From assembly GCF_008065375.1 (NCBI RefSeq), contig NZ_VJYI01000008.1:62001-126000 (forward strand): a DNA stretch of 64,000 nt. Direction: 5' to 3'. Numbering within the stretch: the first letter of the stretch is position 1; each line of letters opens with the position of its first letter. Below the pieces are notes generated by a model. The model saw only the letters and a program-made list of their open reading frames with translations, was not told the DNA's origin and made no database searches. This stretch comes from Nonomuraea sp. SYSU D8015. GTDB taxonomy: Bacteria; Actinomycetota; Actinomycetes; Streptosporangiales; Streptosporangiaceae. Positions 9,176 to 18,381 of the stretch are shown in pieces. Both the position numbers and the translations under genes were made by a program.

Positions 9176-10320
9176 CAGAAAAGAGCAATCAGCATTCGAA
9201 GCTGGTCTATGTGATACCTCATCTCTCGAGGGACGAGTGCGAGCACTTCGCCCATATCCCAGCGCTTCTTGCCGAACTGGGCAAGAATGTTGATGTCATT
9301 GCGGTCGTCGAGCGGGGGGCACCACCAGCGCGTCTCGACGGTGTGCGAGACGTTGTCAAAGTGACGGGGAGGACCAGGGCCGGACGGCTTCTGAGCACCG
9401 TCAATGTCATCCGGCGCTGCTCCGCAGCCGGCTATGACACCTATTTCCTGCGTTACTCCCAGCTGTTTCTGGCCGCTCTCGTCGTCACTCGCCCTTTCTT
9501 CCGGCATCGCATATTGCTCTGGCGTAGCGGAATCAGCGATGTCGTTCAACCCGAGCTGCGGCGATCCCTGCGGCACCGCCTTCAGAACGCGATCAACCGG
9601 GCGCAGCTGCGCTTCGTGCACCGATTTGTCACCGGACCCGAGTCCATGGTGACCTACATGAGCCGCCGGTGGCGCGTGCCTCTTGGAAAGATGTGTCTCC
9701 TCTACAACGACGTGGACACCAAGCGGTTCACCCCTCTCCCCCTGACGGAACGCAAGGCCGTGCGGACAGGCTTGGGGTGGCGCGAGGACGAGTTCGTGAT
9801 CCTCTTCGTGCACCGGCTGTCGTATCGCAAGGGCGCGCGACTGCTGGCGCCGCTGCTTCACTCGCTCCTGTCCAAAGCGGATTTCCCGGTGCGCCTTGTT
9901 GTGGTGGGAGACGGACCGGAGCGTGCCCGGATCGAGCAGAGTGCCGCCGATCCTGCGCTTCGTGGCCGGATGCAGCTCATGGGAGCACTGCCGAACCACC
10001 ACCTGCCGAAGATCTACGGCGCGGCCGACTGCCTGCTCATGCCGAGCCTCGAAGAGGGTTTTCCGCGAGTGCTGCTCGAGGCGATGTCGGCGGCACTCCC
10101 TGTCGTATCGACGAATGCCGGAGGCTCGGTCGACGTGCTCTCGCCGCATTACCCCTTCGTCGCCGGAGTCGGCGACGTTAGCGGACTCGTTCATCACCTG
10201 ATGGCGGTCGCACAGATGTCGACAGCGGAACGCGAAGCTCTCGGCGCGCGGCTTCGGGCCAGGGTCCAGGCGAACTACTCCACAGAAAACGTCGCCGCAA
10301 TGCTTCAGGGACTGCTATGA
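9172..10320 (+). CDS. GT4-family glycosyltransferase
   Basis: A 382-residue GT-B enzyme. The frame stays open upstream to 8761 inside the methyltransferase gene, but the ATG at 9172 forms an ATGA overlap with that gene and has GGAGG nine bases upstream, so it is the better start; the protein then begins MTEKSNQHSKLVYVIPHLS. The C-terminal domain has VVVGDGPERARIE and the E-x7-E site LEEGFPRVLLEAM followed by PVVSTNAGGS. It is followed by another four-base overlap, so expression with the next gene is coupled. Confidence 0.88.
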   Translation: MTEKSNQHSKLVYVIPHLSRDECEHFAHIPALLAELGKNVDVIAVVERGAPPARLDGVRDVVKVTGRTRAGRLLSTVNVIRRCSAAGYDTYFLRYSQLFLAALVVTRPFFRHRILLWRSGISDVVQPELRRSLRHRLQNAINRAQLRFVHRFVTGPESMVTYMSRRWRVPLGKMCLLYNDVDTKRFTPLPLTERKAVRTGLGWREDEFVILFVHRLSYRKGARLLAPLLHSLLSKADFPVRLVVVGDGPERARIEQSAADPALRGRMQLMGALPNHHLPKIYGAADCLLMPSLEEGFPRVLLEAMSAALPVVSTNAGGSVDVLSPHYPFVAGVGDVSGLVHHLMAVAQMSTAEREALGARLRARVQANYSTENVAAMLQGLL

Positions 10321-11447
10321 CATCCGTGTCTGTGATCGTGGTGGGCACCACTCCCATGGCCGACGACGACCCTCAACTCCAGGTGGCCCACGGGCTTGCC
10401 GATCGGCTCGGCGGCTCCTACCACTTCATCGTGCCCTGCGGCGCGGCGAAGCCCGGGGAGCTCGATCTGCATCCCGTCCACATACACCGGGTGAAAGGGC
10501 GAACACGCCTGGCCTATGTTTTCGCTGCCCGCCGGATCGTCGATCGCATCGCCGTGGAGCAGCGGCGGCTGCTGATGTCGAGCAACCCGCTTGCCGCCAT
10601 CATCATCGAGATCACCCGAGCAAGGCGAAGAAGCCCCCACATCTTCCATATCCAGGGGGAGATCGTGTCGCCTGGGCCGGAGTACGGTGGCCGGCTCAAA
10701 CGATTTGCCCTGGGCGCGGTGACGAGGCTCGCCACACGACGCGCGTCTGGAGTAAGAGTGGTCAGTGAGAGCCTGCGTTCGGCGGTGGAGCCCAGCGCTC
10801 GTTGTCCGGTCGCGGTCGTCGGCAGCCGCGTCGACACCGAGGTGTTCCGCCCCCCGAGGAGTGACGGCCACGCCGGTGACCGCAAGGTGGACGCCGTCAT
10901 GGTCGGCGGGCTCGCCGAGGTTAAGAACCACCGCACCATGCTGCAGGCCTGGTCGTTGATCATGAAACAGCTGCCCGACGCCCGGCTGCTGATCGTTGGC
11001 GACGGGCCGGCCCGGCGACGGCTGGAAGCCCAGATCGCCGCACTTGATCTCCACTACAACGTGGAGCTGCGGGGCTTCGTGCCACATGACCGGCTCACGG
11101 ACATACTCACGTCGGCCAAATGCTTCGTGCAGGCTTCCTGGTCCGAGGGACAACCGCGCGCCGTGCTGGAGGGCATGGCCTGCGCTCTGCCGGTCATTTG
11201 CAGCGACATACCCGCACATCGAGAGATCGTCCCTCCAGATGCGGGGCTCCTGGTGCCGCCTGGCGACGTCGATGGGTGGGCCGCCGCGATCCTCACGACC
11301 CTCCGCGATCCCACGGGTGCGGCCGAGCTGGGACGTCGCGGGCGAGCGCTGGTCATCGAGCGTCACGGCGTCGAGAGCAGCCTTGATCGTTACGCCGAGT
11401 TCATCGCTGCTGTGGCGGCACGCAATCCCAGGATGGCCACCCGATGA
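10317..11447 (+). CDS. GT4-family glycosyltransferase
   Basis: A 376-residue GT-B glycosyltransferase. The nucleotide-sugar domain contains VGGLAEVKNHRTML, LLIVGDGPARRRLE, and the E-x7-E site SEGQPRAVLEGM followed by PVICSDIPAHREIV. The acceptor-side domain is shorter than usual at its start. Start and stop overlap the neighbours by four bases on both sides (ATGA), which indicates translational coupling within a run of four glycosyltransferases. The sugar donor and acceptor cannot be read from sequence. Confidence 0.87.
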   Translation: MTSVSVIVVGTTPMADDDPQLQVAHGLADRLGGSYHFIVPCGAAKPGELDLHPVHIHRVKGRTRLAYVFAARRIVDRIAVEQRRLLMSSNPLAAIIIEITRARRRSPHIFHIQGEIVSPGPEYGGRLKRFALGAVTRLATRRASGVRVVSESLRSAVEPSARCPVAVVGSRVDTEVFRPPRSDGHAGDRKVDAVMVGGLAEVKNHRTMLQAWSLIMKQLPDARLLIVGDGPARRRLEAQIAALDLHYNVELRGFVPHDRLTDILTSAKCFVQASWSEGQPRAVLEGMACALPVICSDIPAHREIVPPDAGLLVPPGDVDGWAAAILTTLRDPTGAAELGRRGRALVIERHGVESSLDRYAEFIAAVAARNPRMATR

Positions 11448-12556
11448 TGATCGTCCGTGTGAGTTACCGCGTGCCACCCGAGCCGGGCGGCAAAGAACGG
11501 CATGTCGAATGCCTCACCCGAGAACAGCTGAATCGCGGGCATGAAGTCGTCCTGGCGTTCCGCCGGGGGAAGGTGGTGCCCGAGGGGGCGAAAGTGTTGG
11601 CCACCACGCCCACCACGCTGTCACGCGCGCTGAGTGCGAAGTCGGATGTGCTGGCCTTCGCAGCCGAGGTCGGACGGGCTTTGCGCAGCTGTCGTACCCC
11701 TGATCTCGTACATCTGCATGGAGATCACATGGAGGCATCCATTCTGGGGCCGGTCTGCCGGCGGCTCGGCCTCCCACTCGTGCTCACCGTGCACGCCGCA
11801 CTCTCACGACGGCACCACCGATTCGCCAGCATGGCTCTGCGAAACGTCGATGCGTTCATCGCTCTGGGCTCTGCCACGGCCGATGACCTCGTCCGGCGTG
11901 GCGTGGATCCACGCCGAATCCACATTGCCTCCAGCGGCTTGGACCTTCGGGCGATCACCTCGCTCCCACAAACTTCCTCCGGACAACAGCCAGGCCTTGT
12001 GGTCAGTGTCGGTTCGCTGGAGCCGATGAAGAATCACGCCCTCCTCATCGACGCTTTCCACGTCCTGCGTGCGACCCGACCGGAACTTCGGCTGGTCATC
12101 GTCGGCGACGGGCCGGAAATGAATCGGCTGCGAGGGCTGGCTGGAGAAGGGAACGGTGTCGAACTGCCAGGCCAGTTGCCGCGTGAGGAGGTCTACAGGC
12201 TCATGCGGCGGGCACAAGCCTTCGTTCTCGCCTCACGCCGCCTCGAGGGCAAGGGCGAAGGCGTCCCGACAGCCGCTCTGGAGGCTCTCGCACTCGGCAC
12301 TCCGGTCATCGTGTCGTCGGACGCGACGCTTGATCCGGTTATACAAGATCGTGAAGCGTACCGAACGTTCACGTCAGGATCGGTCGACCAACTGGTCGCT
12401 GTTCTCGGCGCTGTGCTCGGCGATGAGAAGACCCGCCGCCGCATGAGTGTCTTGGGCGCGCGTGCGGCTGCCGCGCTGGACTGGCCTGCCGTCGCCGACA
12501 GATTCGAGGAGTGGTACGGCATGGCGCTGGGCACCGGCCGCGGTGGTGGGCGATGA
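11444..12556 (+). CDS. GT4-family glycosyltransferase
   Basis: A 370-residue GT-B enzyme opening with VSYRVPPEPGGKERHV, the glycine-rich acceptor-domain motif of GT4 enzymes. The second domain carries SVGSLEPMKNHALL, LVIVGDGPEMNRL and an unusual donor loop, RLEGKGEGVPTAALEA, where a few extra residues sit before the conserved glutamate pair. It overlaps the genes on both sides by four bases. It would add the third sugar of this run, but order cannot be inferred from gene order with certainty. Confidence 0.87.
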   Translation: MMIVRVSYRVPPEPGGKERHVECLTREQLNRGHEVVLAFRRGKVVPEGAKVLATTPTTLSRALSAKSDVLAFAAEVGRALRSCRTPDLVHLHGDHMEASILGPVCRRLGLPLVLTVHAALSRRHHRFASMALRNVDAFIALGSATADDLVRRGVDPRRIHIASSGLDLRAITSLPQTSSGQQPGLVVSVGSLEPMKNHALLIDAFHVLRATRPELRLVIVGDGPEMNRLRGLAGEGNGVELPGQLPREEVYRLMRRAQAFVLASRRLEGKGEGVPTAALEALALGTPVIVSSDATLDPVIQDREAYRTFTSGSVDQLVAVLGAVLGDEKTRRRMSVLGARAAAALDWPAVADRFEEWYGMALGTGRGGGR

Positions 12557-13683
12557 ACCTGCACGTATGCGAGGTGGTCAAGACCCTGGATGTCGGCGGT
12601 GTCGAGGTGCTGCTCGTCGAGCGACTGAGGCAGGCTCCCAAAGTAGACAAGGAGTACACGGTCGTATGTCTGCGTGCTTCGACCGACGAACTCATCAACC
12701 GCTTGCGTGCGTCGAGAATCAGAGTCGTCAATCTCGATCGCCGGCCGCGTCTGCTCGCCTACGCCAAGCTGGTCACGACGATTCGCCGGCTACGCCCTGA
12801 TGTGATCAATATTCATTCCCCGACACCAGCCATCGTCCTGCGACCGTTCGTCAGATTCGCCCGCAAGCGGCCGGTGCTCGTATCGACCGTGCATTTCGCG
12901 CATCGGCCTACGAGCGTGTTTCTGGATCATCTGGCGACGTCCGCGACGGTGTTCTTCGATCGGCTGACGCGACGGTTTGACGATCTTACGATTGCCGTCT
13001 CGTCACTCGTCGCTCGCTCATTGGCCGGTAGCAGGGGGCGCCGCGTTCTCACTCGTATTCACGGGGTCGACGTTGCCGAACTGCGGTACTGGGCCGAGCG
13101 GTCGGACACGGTCCGGCGAGAGTTCGGCGTCCCTGACGGCGCGGTCCTCGTGGTCTGCGTCGCCAACTTCCGGCCTCAGAAGAATCACCGGCTGCTGATC
13201 CACGCCGCGCAAGAGGTGCTCAAGACGCGACCGGACGCGGTTTTCCTGCTTGCCGGTGACGGGCCTCTGCGCGAGCAGGTCGCCCGCGATGTGGAACAGC
13301 GCAGGCTGGGCGATCGGGTTCGGGTCCTGGGGCCGGTCCCCCAGGCGAAGAGGCTGGTCGCGGCCGCTGACTTGGTGGTCCTCAGCTCCCATTACGAAGG
13401 ACTGCCGGTGGTGGTCATGGAGGCGCTGGCGGCAGGCGTGCCCGTCGTCTCGACGAGGGTCGGCGGCGTTCCAGAGCTGATCAGCTCGGGGCAGAACGGA
13501 ATCTTGACGGAACCGGATTCAGCGAGCGCCTTCTGCGAGGCGATCCTCGATGCGATGAAGCCCGCGACACTGAGCCGGCTCCGCGCCGGAGCCTTGGCCA
13601 GCTCCGAAACCGTGGATATGGGCGGCACCGCCGAATGGTTCGAGAACCTCTACGAGGACCTCGCAATGACGCAACACACCTGA
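12553..13683 (+). CDS. GT4-family glycosyltransferase
   Basis: A 376-residue GT-B enzyme with VKTLDVGGVEVLLV at its start, VANFRPQKNHRLLI and LLAGDGPLREQV in the second domain, and the E-x7-E site YEGLPVVVMEAL followed by PVVSTRVGGVPELI. The frame extends back to 12511, but the ATG at 12553 makes the same ATGA overlap seen between the preceding genes, so it is preferred. It is the last of four coupled glycosyltransferases; the fifth in the locus is at 5789-6958. Confidence 0.88.
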   Translation: MNLHVCEVVKTLDVGGVEVLLVERLRQAPKVDKEYTVVCLRASTDELINRLRASRIRVVNLDRRPRLLAYAKLVTTIRRLRPDVINIHSPTPAIVLRPFVRFARKRPVLVSTVHFAHRPTSVFLDHLATSATVFFDRLTRRFDDLTIAVSSLVARSLAGSRGRRVLTRIHGVDVAELRYWAERSDTVRREFGVPDGAVLVVCVANFRPQKNHRLLIHAAQEVLKTRPDAVFLLAGDGPLREQVARDVEQRRLGDRVRVLGPVPQAKRLVAAADLVVLSSHYEGLPVVVMEALAAGVPVVSTRVGGVPELISSGQNGILTEPDSASAFCEAILDAMKPATLSRLRAGALASSETVDMGGTAEWFENLYEDLAMTQHT

Positions 13684-13734
13684 GATCGACGACGCACGCA
13701 GGGCCGTGCGCAAACGGACAGACAGGGGGCGACA

Positions 13735-14721
13735 GTGGACGACGTAAACCGGATCGAGCAGGCGGTGGTCACGGGGGTGGCCGGATTCATCGGCTCTCAC
13801 CTGGCGGAAGCCCTGGTGGAACAAGGTTCGCAGGTCCTCGGGATCGACAGGCGACATCCCTCTCACGATCCCATCGCGGCCGAGAACCTTGCCGGACTTC
13901 TGGGACATCCGCGATTCACTTTCATCAACGAAAATCTGACGGAGCTGAATCTGCCGTCGGTCGCCGAGGGCGCAGGCGTGGTGTTCCATCTCGCCGGTGT
14001 GCCCGGTGTCAGGCCATCGTGGGGCGAGCGGTTCCGCGACTATCTCACCTCCAACGTCGCAGTCACCCAGCAGGTGCTGGAGGCCTGCATCGCCGTCGGT
14101 GTGCCACGGCTCGTCCTCGCGTCGTCGTCAAGCGTGTACGGCGGCAACATCGATCGTGCTTCGCGCGAGGAAGACCTCCCCGTCCCTCTCTCTCCTTATG
14201 GGGTCACGAAATTGGCCGCTGAGCGACTCTCGCTCGCGTATGCGATCAAACCCGGTACGCCGACGAGTGTCGTGGCTCTGCGGTACTTCACGGTGTACGG
14301 TCCCCGGCAACGCCCCGACATGGCGATCCGCCGAGTTCTCGAGGCCGCCATCACCCGCCGTCCGATGCACCTGTTCGGCGACGGCAGTCAACGCCGCGAC
14401 TTCACCTATGTCGACGATGCGGTCGCGGCAACGATCGCCGCCGCGTTCGCGCCCACCCGTGCTGAGGTGGTCAACGTCGGTGGTGGCCGGACCTTCTCCA
14501 TGCTCCACGTCCTCGAATGCGCCGCGGAGATCACCGGTCTCGATGTCCCGGTCGTCCACGAAGCCCGGCAGCCGGGTGACGTGGAAGCCACCGAAGCGGA
14601 CCTGACCAAGGCCAGGGAACTGCTCGGCTATGAGCCGGCGACCCCACTCGTCGAAGGCATGAGTCAGCAGTGGAAGTGGCTTCTGTCCCGGCCCAGCCAT
14701 CCCGTTGCCGCGTTGGCCTAG
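13735..14721 (+). CDS. NAD-dependent nucleotide-sugar epimerase (SDR)
   Basis: A 328-residue extended SDR. Visible marks are TGVAGFIGSHLAEAL, FHLAGVPGVRPSWG, ASSSSVYGGN, the YGVTK catalytic pair, LRYFTVYGPRQRP and FGDGSQRRDFTYVDD. The pattern resembles UDP-glucuronate/UDP-glucose 4-epimerases. With the nucleotide-sugar dehydrogenase at 27303 it could give a galacto-configured uronic acid (inference). The GTG at 13735 has AGGGGG seven bases upstream. Confidence 0.86.
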   Translation: MDDVNRIEQAVVTGVAGFIGSHLAEALVEQGSQVLGIDRRHPSHDPIAAENLAGLLGHPRFTFINENLTELNLPSVAEGAGVVFHLAGVPGVRPSWGERFRDYLTSNVAVTQQVLEACIAVGVPRLVLASSSSVYGGNIDRASREEDLPVPLSPYGVTKLAAERLSLAYAIKPGTPTSVVALRYFTVYGPRQRPDMAIRRVLEAAITRRPMHLFGDGSQRRDFTYVDDAVAATIAAAFAPTRAEVVNVGGGRTFSMLHVLECAAEITGLDVPVVHEARQPGDVEATEADLTKARELLGYEPATPLVEGMSQQWKWLLSRPSHPVAALA

Positions 14722-14763
14722 CACTCCCATGCCTCCGCACAGTGACGCGCATGAAGGTGCCGC

Positions 14764-16098
14764 ATGACTGATCTTCTGCACCATGTTCGCACCTGGATTC
14801 GCCTGCCCAGCCGACGCCACATGACAGTCTTCTTTTCGCTGGGTGCTGCGGGGCAAGTCGAGGCAGGCCTGGCCGTTCTCACCACCATCGCACTCGTGCG
14901 CATGGTGGGTGCGGAGGAGGCGGGAGAAGTCTTCTTTGCGCAATCCCTGGGGAACCTGTGGTTTCTGCTATGGGATCCGCGCCTGGGTGACACGGCGCAA
15001 CGCTTCGTCCCACTACAGAGTAGGACCGAGGGCGGGCCTGGCAGCTGGTTGTTCTTCTGGCTGCTCCGCCTAGACGCCGGAATCGGGATCACCACGGCCG
15101 TCACGGGCACCGGTCTCGTATTGCTCGCGCATCACGTCGATTGGGTCGACGACAAGAAGGCCTTGCTGCTCGTTCTGGTGCTGATGGGTTGCGGCGTGAC
15201 GGTATCGAGGGGAACAGCCGTGGCCGGATTCGCCCTGTCGGAACGTCTGAGGCTCCTCGGGGCAGTGCGCATGGTCGCCGCGGGCCTCTCCTTTGTGGCG
15301 ACGATGACGGCGTTGTTCATGGGAGGGTTGATCGCCTACTTGGTGGTGGCAGCGGTCGCCGGCCTGGCAACCACGATCATGCTTGTGGCCATGGCCGCTC
15401 GCAGTATCGTCTTGGCGTTCGGCCGTCCGAGCACCGAGTGCAGCCGCCCCCCGCAAGGGCTCATCCGTTTCGCGTGCACGACGTCGGCGGCCACTTCCGT
15501 TGCTCTGGCGTCGGACAGCGGGGTGCTGGCTCTCGCCGGCCTTCTGGGGGCTCCGACCCTGGTGACGTTTCTCAAGATCGCCGGCACTCCCGCCCGGATG
15601 GTGCGCAGCTGCTTCAGCACGGTGGCGGCGCAACTGTATCCACGGCTGGCCAACGCCGTCGTGAGCAACGACAGCGCCGGCGCCCAGCGGGACCTCCTAC
15701 GAGCGACCGCGCTGCTGTCGGTCATTGGACTCGGCATGGTAGCCATGGTGCTGCCAGTCGCCGACGTCTTGCTGACGCTCGTCTACGGGCCTGCCTATGT
15801 CACTCTCGCCCCGACGCTGGTAATCCTGCTGGCGGCCGCCTGTGTGCGCGAGACAGTGGTGTGGTCGAAGGTCTTTCCGCTGGCGGTGGGCGTGCCCGGG
15901 GTTCGATTCGCCGTAGTCGTCGCCGAGGGCATATTGATCGCGGCCATGCTGGTCGTGGCGACCCGGCTGGGCGCACACGCGGAGGAGTGCGCGCTCATAT
16001 TCGCGTGGGGAAGTCTTGCCGTCGCCATCGCTTACGGGACGACGTGGCTGAGCCTGATGCGACCGCTCTTCCAACGCTTTGCGAGCACCGCCGCCTGA
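14764..16098 (+). CDS. Wzx-type lipid-linked oligosaccharide flippase
   Basis: A 444-residue multi-pass membrane protein of the polysaccharide flippase (MOP/PST) superfamily, with about twelve predicted spans. It would move the finished undecaprenyl-linked repeat to the outer face for polymerisation by the Wzy-like protein at 23942-25402. The start MTDLLHHVRTWIRLPSR is shared with a shrunken second copy at 25399-25995. It lies 42 bases after the epimerase gene. Confidence 0.84.
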   Translation: MTDLLHHVRTWIRLPSRRHMTVFFSLGAAGQVEAGLAVLTTIALVRMVGAEEAGEVFFAQSLGNLWFLLWDPRLGDTAQRFVPLQSRTEGGPGSWLFFWLLRLDAGIGITTAVTGTGLVLLAHHVDWVDDKKALLLVLVLMGCGVTVSRGTAVAGFALSERLRLLGAVRMVAAGLSFVATMTALFMGGLIAYLVVAAVAGLATTIMLVAMAARSIVLAFGRPSTECSRPPQGLIRFACTTSAATSVALASDSGVLALAGLLGAPTLVTFLKIAGTPARMVRSCFSTVAAQLYPRLANAVVSNDSAGAQRDLLRATALLSVIGLGMVAMVLPVADVLLTLVYGPAYVTLAPTLVILLAAACVRETVVWSKVFPLAVGVPGVRFAVVVAEGILIAAMLVVATRLGAHAEECALIFAWGSLAVAIAYGTTWLSLMRPLFQRFASTAA

Positions 16099-16204
16099 AT
16101 CCTGGACCGCGCGACCTCGGCAAAGAAATCACCAAGACTTTTCTTTAAACATTGCGAGGCGGCAGTGAACCGAGGCACGAGACATTTCCAAAATGAGGAG
16201 TCGA

Positions 16205-17080
16205 ATGACCAAGGAACCTTACACCCTTGTTTATCTGCTGGGCAGCGGCCGCAACGGATCCACCATCATAGATCTCATGCTGGCCGGCCATCCGAGCATA
16301 CTTGCACTGGGCGAACTGTCCACTCTGAACCGAATCTACAACCCCTTCGACCCGCCCGAAGACGACTATGCGACGCTCCGGTCGTGGAAGTCGTACCGCA
16401 GGTTCTGGAGCCAGGTGAAGGAAGCGTACGAGAAGGACACGTACCAGCCGTTCGAGAAGATCGACATCATAGAGCCACGCCTGCTGAAGGCCGCGCGCAT
16501 GAGCCAGGCGCAGGCGGAGCCATGGATCCAGAGAAACCTGGCGATTCTCAGAGCGTCACACGCCGTATCCGGCTGCCCCGTTCTGTCGGACGCGAGCAAG
16601 TCCCCGCAACGTCTCCTGCTCCTCAAGCGCTCACGCGCGGTTCGCATCAAGGTGATCCACCTGGTCCGCGATGGCCGGGCAGTCTCCTACTCCTACTTCC
16701 GCCGGTACGGAAGCCTCTATGAGGGGATGCGGACCTGGAGTCGCGCGGAACTCGCTTCCCTGTATCTCCGCCGGATCTTCTCACCGGACGAGTGGATGGA
16801 GGTCCGGTACGAACAGTTCGCCTCACAACCGGATCAGGCCCTTCGCGATATCTGCACCTTCCTCGATCTTGACTATCACGAAGCGATGCTGGACTTCCGC
16901 GCGCATCCTTATCTGGGAATCGGCGGAAATCCGAAGGTCAAAGCGTCCCGAGCCGCAGAAGTCCGCGAAGACGACCGCTGGCGACAAGAGTTGAGCGCGG
17001 CAAAGCGATTCATCGTGGGCTTGTGCATCGGCTGGCTGAATCGCATGAGAGGATATTCTGCTTTTGCGACGCGCCGATGA
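16205..17080 (+). CDS. PAPS-dependent sulfotransferase
   Basis: A 291-residue sulfotransferase. The 5'-phosphosulfate loop appears as LLGSGRNGSTIIDLML at the start and the 3'-phosphate site as KVIHLVRDGRAVSYSY near residue 152. The family transfers sulfate from PAPS to hydroxyl groups of carbohydrates or lipids. An ATG at 16193 is in frame, but GAGGAG sits five bases before the ATG at 16205, which I choose. It follows the flippase gene by 106 bases and ends the plus-strand operon, pointing to a sulfated polymer. No PAPS synthesis genes are in view. Confidence 0.83.
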   Translation: MTKEPYTLVYLLGSGRNGSTIIDLMLAGHPSILALGELSTLNRIYNPFDPPEDDYATLRSWKSYRRFWSQVKEAYEKDTYQPFEKIDIIEPRLLKAARMSQAQAEPWIQRNLAILRASHAVSGCPVLSDASKSPQRLLLLKRSRAVRIKVIHLVRDGRAVSYSYFRRYGSLYEGMRTWSRAELASLYLRRIFSPDEWMEVRYEQFASQPDQALRDICTFLDLDYHEAMLDFRAHPYLGIGGNPKVKASRAAEVREDDRWRQELSAAKRFIVGLCIGWLNRMRGYSAFATRR

Positions 17081-17150
17081 CACGGGCCTGCCAGTGACCG
17101 AGCCCCCGTCCGCCTGCGCCAACGGCGCGATACGAACCCGAGCAAGCCTT

Positions 17151-18032
17151 TCACCGCGCTCCATTCAGCCGAGCTTCCACTTCGGCTCGCCGCTCCCGTG
17201 AGACGACGAGGACATTCGGTGTCTCAATATTTGACCTCGGTGACGTGACAAGACCGTTGTGGCCGGGCTCGTAGTACATGAAGTCATAGCCGTAGTCGGC
17301 GAGCCACTCTCGAACCTCCGTCACGGTCGAACCGAATCGAAGGAGGAAGCGATCGACGAGTTCCAGCATCCAGACGGCGGGCTCGCCGCGAGCGAGAAGC
17401 TTCTCTGCACCGGCCAGAGCCTGGTGCTCCGCCCCTTCGATGTCGAGCTTGCCCATCGCCCATTCACGGTCCGGCAACGCATCGTCCAGGCGGACCACGT
17501 CCACGTCGACAGTGCTGACGTCGGACGCGCGGTCTTCCCGGGTCTGAATACGGGAGCCGACTCCGCGGAGCACGAAGGGCATCTGGCCTGGCTTCGCGCC
17601 GATGGCGGCGGAGTGGACCGTGACCATCGTGAGGTGGTTGACCCGGATGTTCCCACGCAATCTGGCAAGGTAGAGAGGGACCGCCTCGAAGGCATGCACC
17701 TCTCCAGATGAGCCGACCAGCTTGGCCGCGAGAAGCGTGTAGACGCCTTCGTTCGCGCCGCCGTCGATGAAGCCGTCGCCGGGCCGAAGATAGCGGTGCA
17801 TGAACGTCATCTCGACGTAGTCCGGCAGTCGGCCGAAGTAGAAGAACCGGCTGGCCTGGCCGTCGGGGTATGCCCTGAGTTTCATGTCGTCGTACACGGT
17901 CAAGTCAAATGGACGGCGTATCAATCTCTTCCATACCTGCCAGACAGCGGTACGGACGAGAGCCGCTCCACGATCGCCACGGTTTGCGGAGTGGTCCAGA
18001 ATAACCCTCAGCATTCCTTGTCGACCAGCCAT
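17151..18032 (-). CDS. FkbM-family SAM-dependent methyltransferase
   Basis: A 293-residue protein with the FkbM domain in its central part: FIDGGANEGVYTLLAA (motif I), HAFEAVPLYLARL, and GKLDIEGAEHQAL. FkbM enzymes O-methylate sugars and polyketides and are frequent in polysaccharide loci. The ATG at 18032 has AGAGAGGA upstream. It is the last gene of the second minus-strand block and converges on the sulfotransferase gene with a 70-base gap. Confidence 0.85.
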   Translation of the reverse strand: MAGRQGMLRVILDHSANRGDRGAALVRTAVWQVWKRLIRRPFDLTVYDDMKLRAYPDGQASRFFYFGRLPDYVEMTFMHRYLRPGDGFIDGGANEGVYTLLAAKLVGSSGEVHAFEAVPLYLARLRGNIRVNHLTMVTVHSAAIGAKPGQMPFVLRGVGSRIQTREDRASDVSTVDVDVVRLDDALPDREWAMGKLDIEGAEHQALAGAEKLLARGEPAVWMLELVDRFLLRFGSTVTEVREWLADYGYDFMYYEPGHNGLVTSPRSNIETPNVLVVSRERRAEVEARLNGAR

Positions 18033-18381
18033 ATCATGGTCCTCTCTGAACAGGTGGAGGCGCGTTCATGGCCGCGACTCTCGCCTTGCCAGGGTGCGGC
18101 ATGAATCCGGAAGCGTGCCGAAGGCCACACCTTGGCTGATTCATTCTTTGGGGAACGCACGCATCTTTCCTGCGGAATCGAGCTCCACGACGCCCTTTCA
18201 TTGACCCTTGAGGCCACGTCCCCGAAGCGTCGCGAAGGATCAACCAAGACTTGGCCAGGTAGCCGGGTGCGCCGGCCGCCACGAACCCGGGAACGCCCCG
18301 GCGTCAACATGCCCGCGACCGGGGGCTGCGCCCTGCGGAAACAGTGCCTACAGCGGCTCATGGCACAACTCTGAATCCGGG
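18033..18381. other. Intergenic stretch, no gene recognised
   Basis: Between the FkbM gene and the broken ugd, 349 bases hold only short frames without recognisable products. It may carry the FkbM promoter, since ugd is no longer functional. Confidence 0.4.

Noticed and set aside
9097-11477. Minus-strand frames of 366 and 390 codons opposite the glycosyltransferases
   Set aside because: The plus-strand genes have clear GT4 motifs and coupled start/stop overlaps; the opposite frames are His/Arg/Gly-rich shadows.
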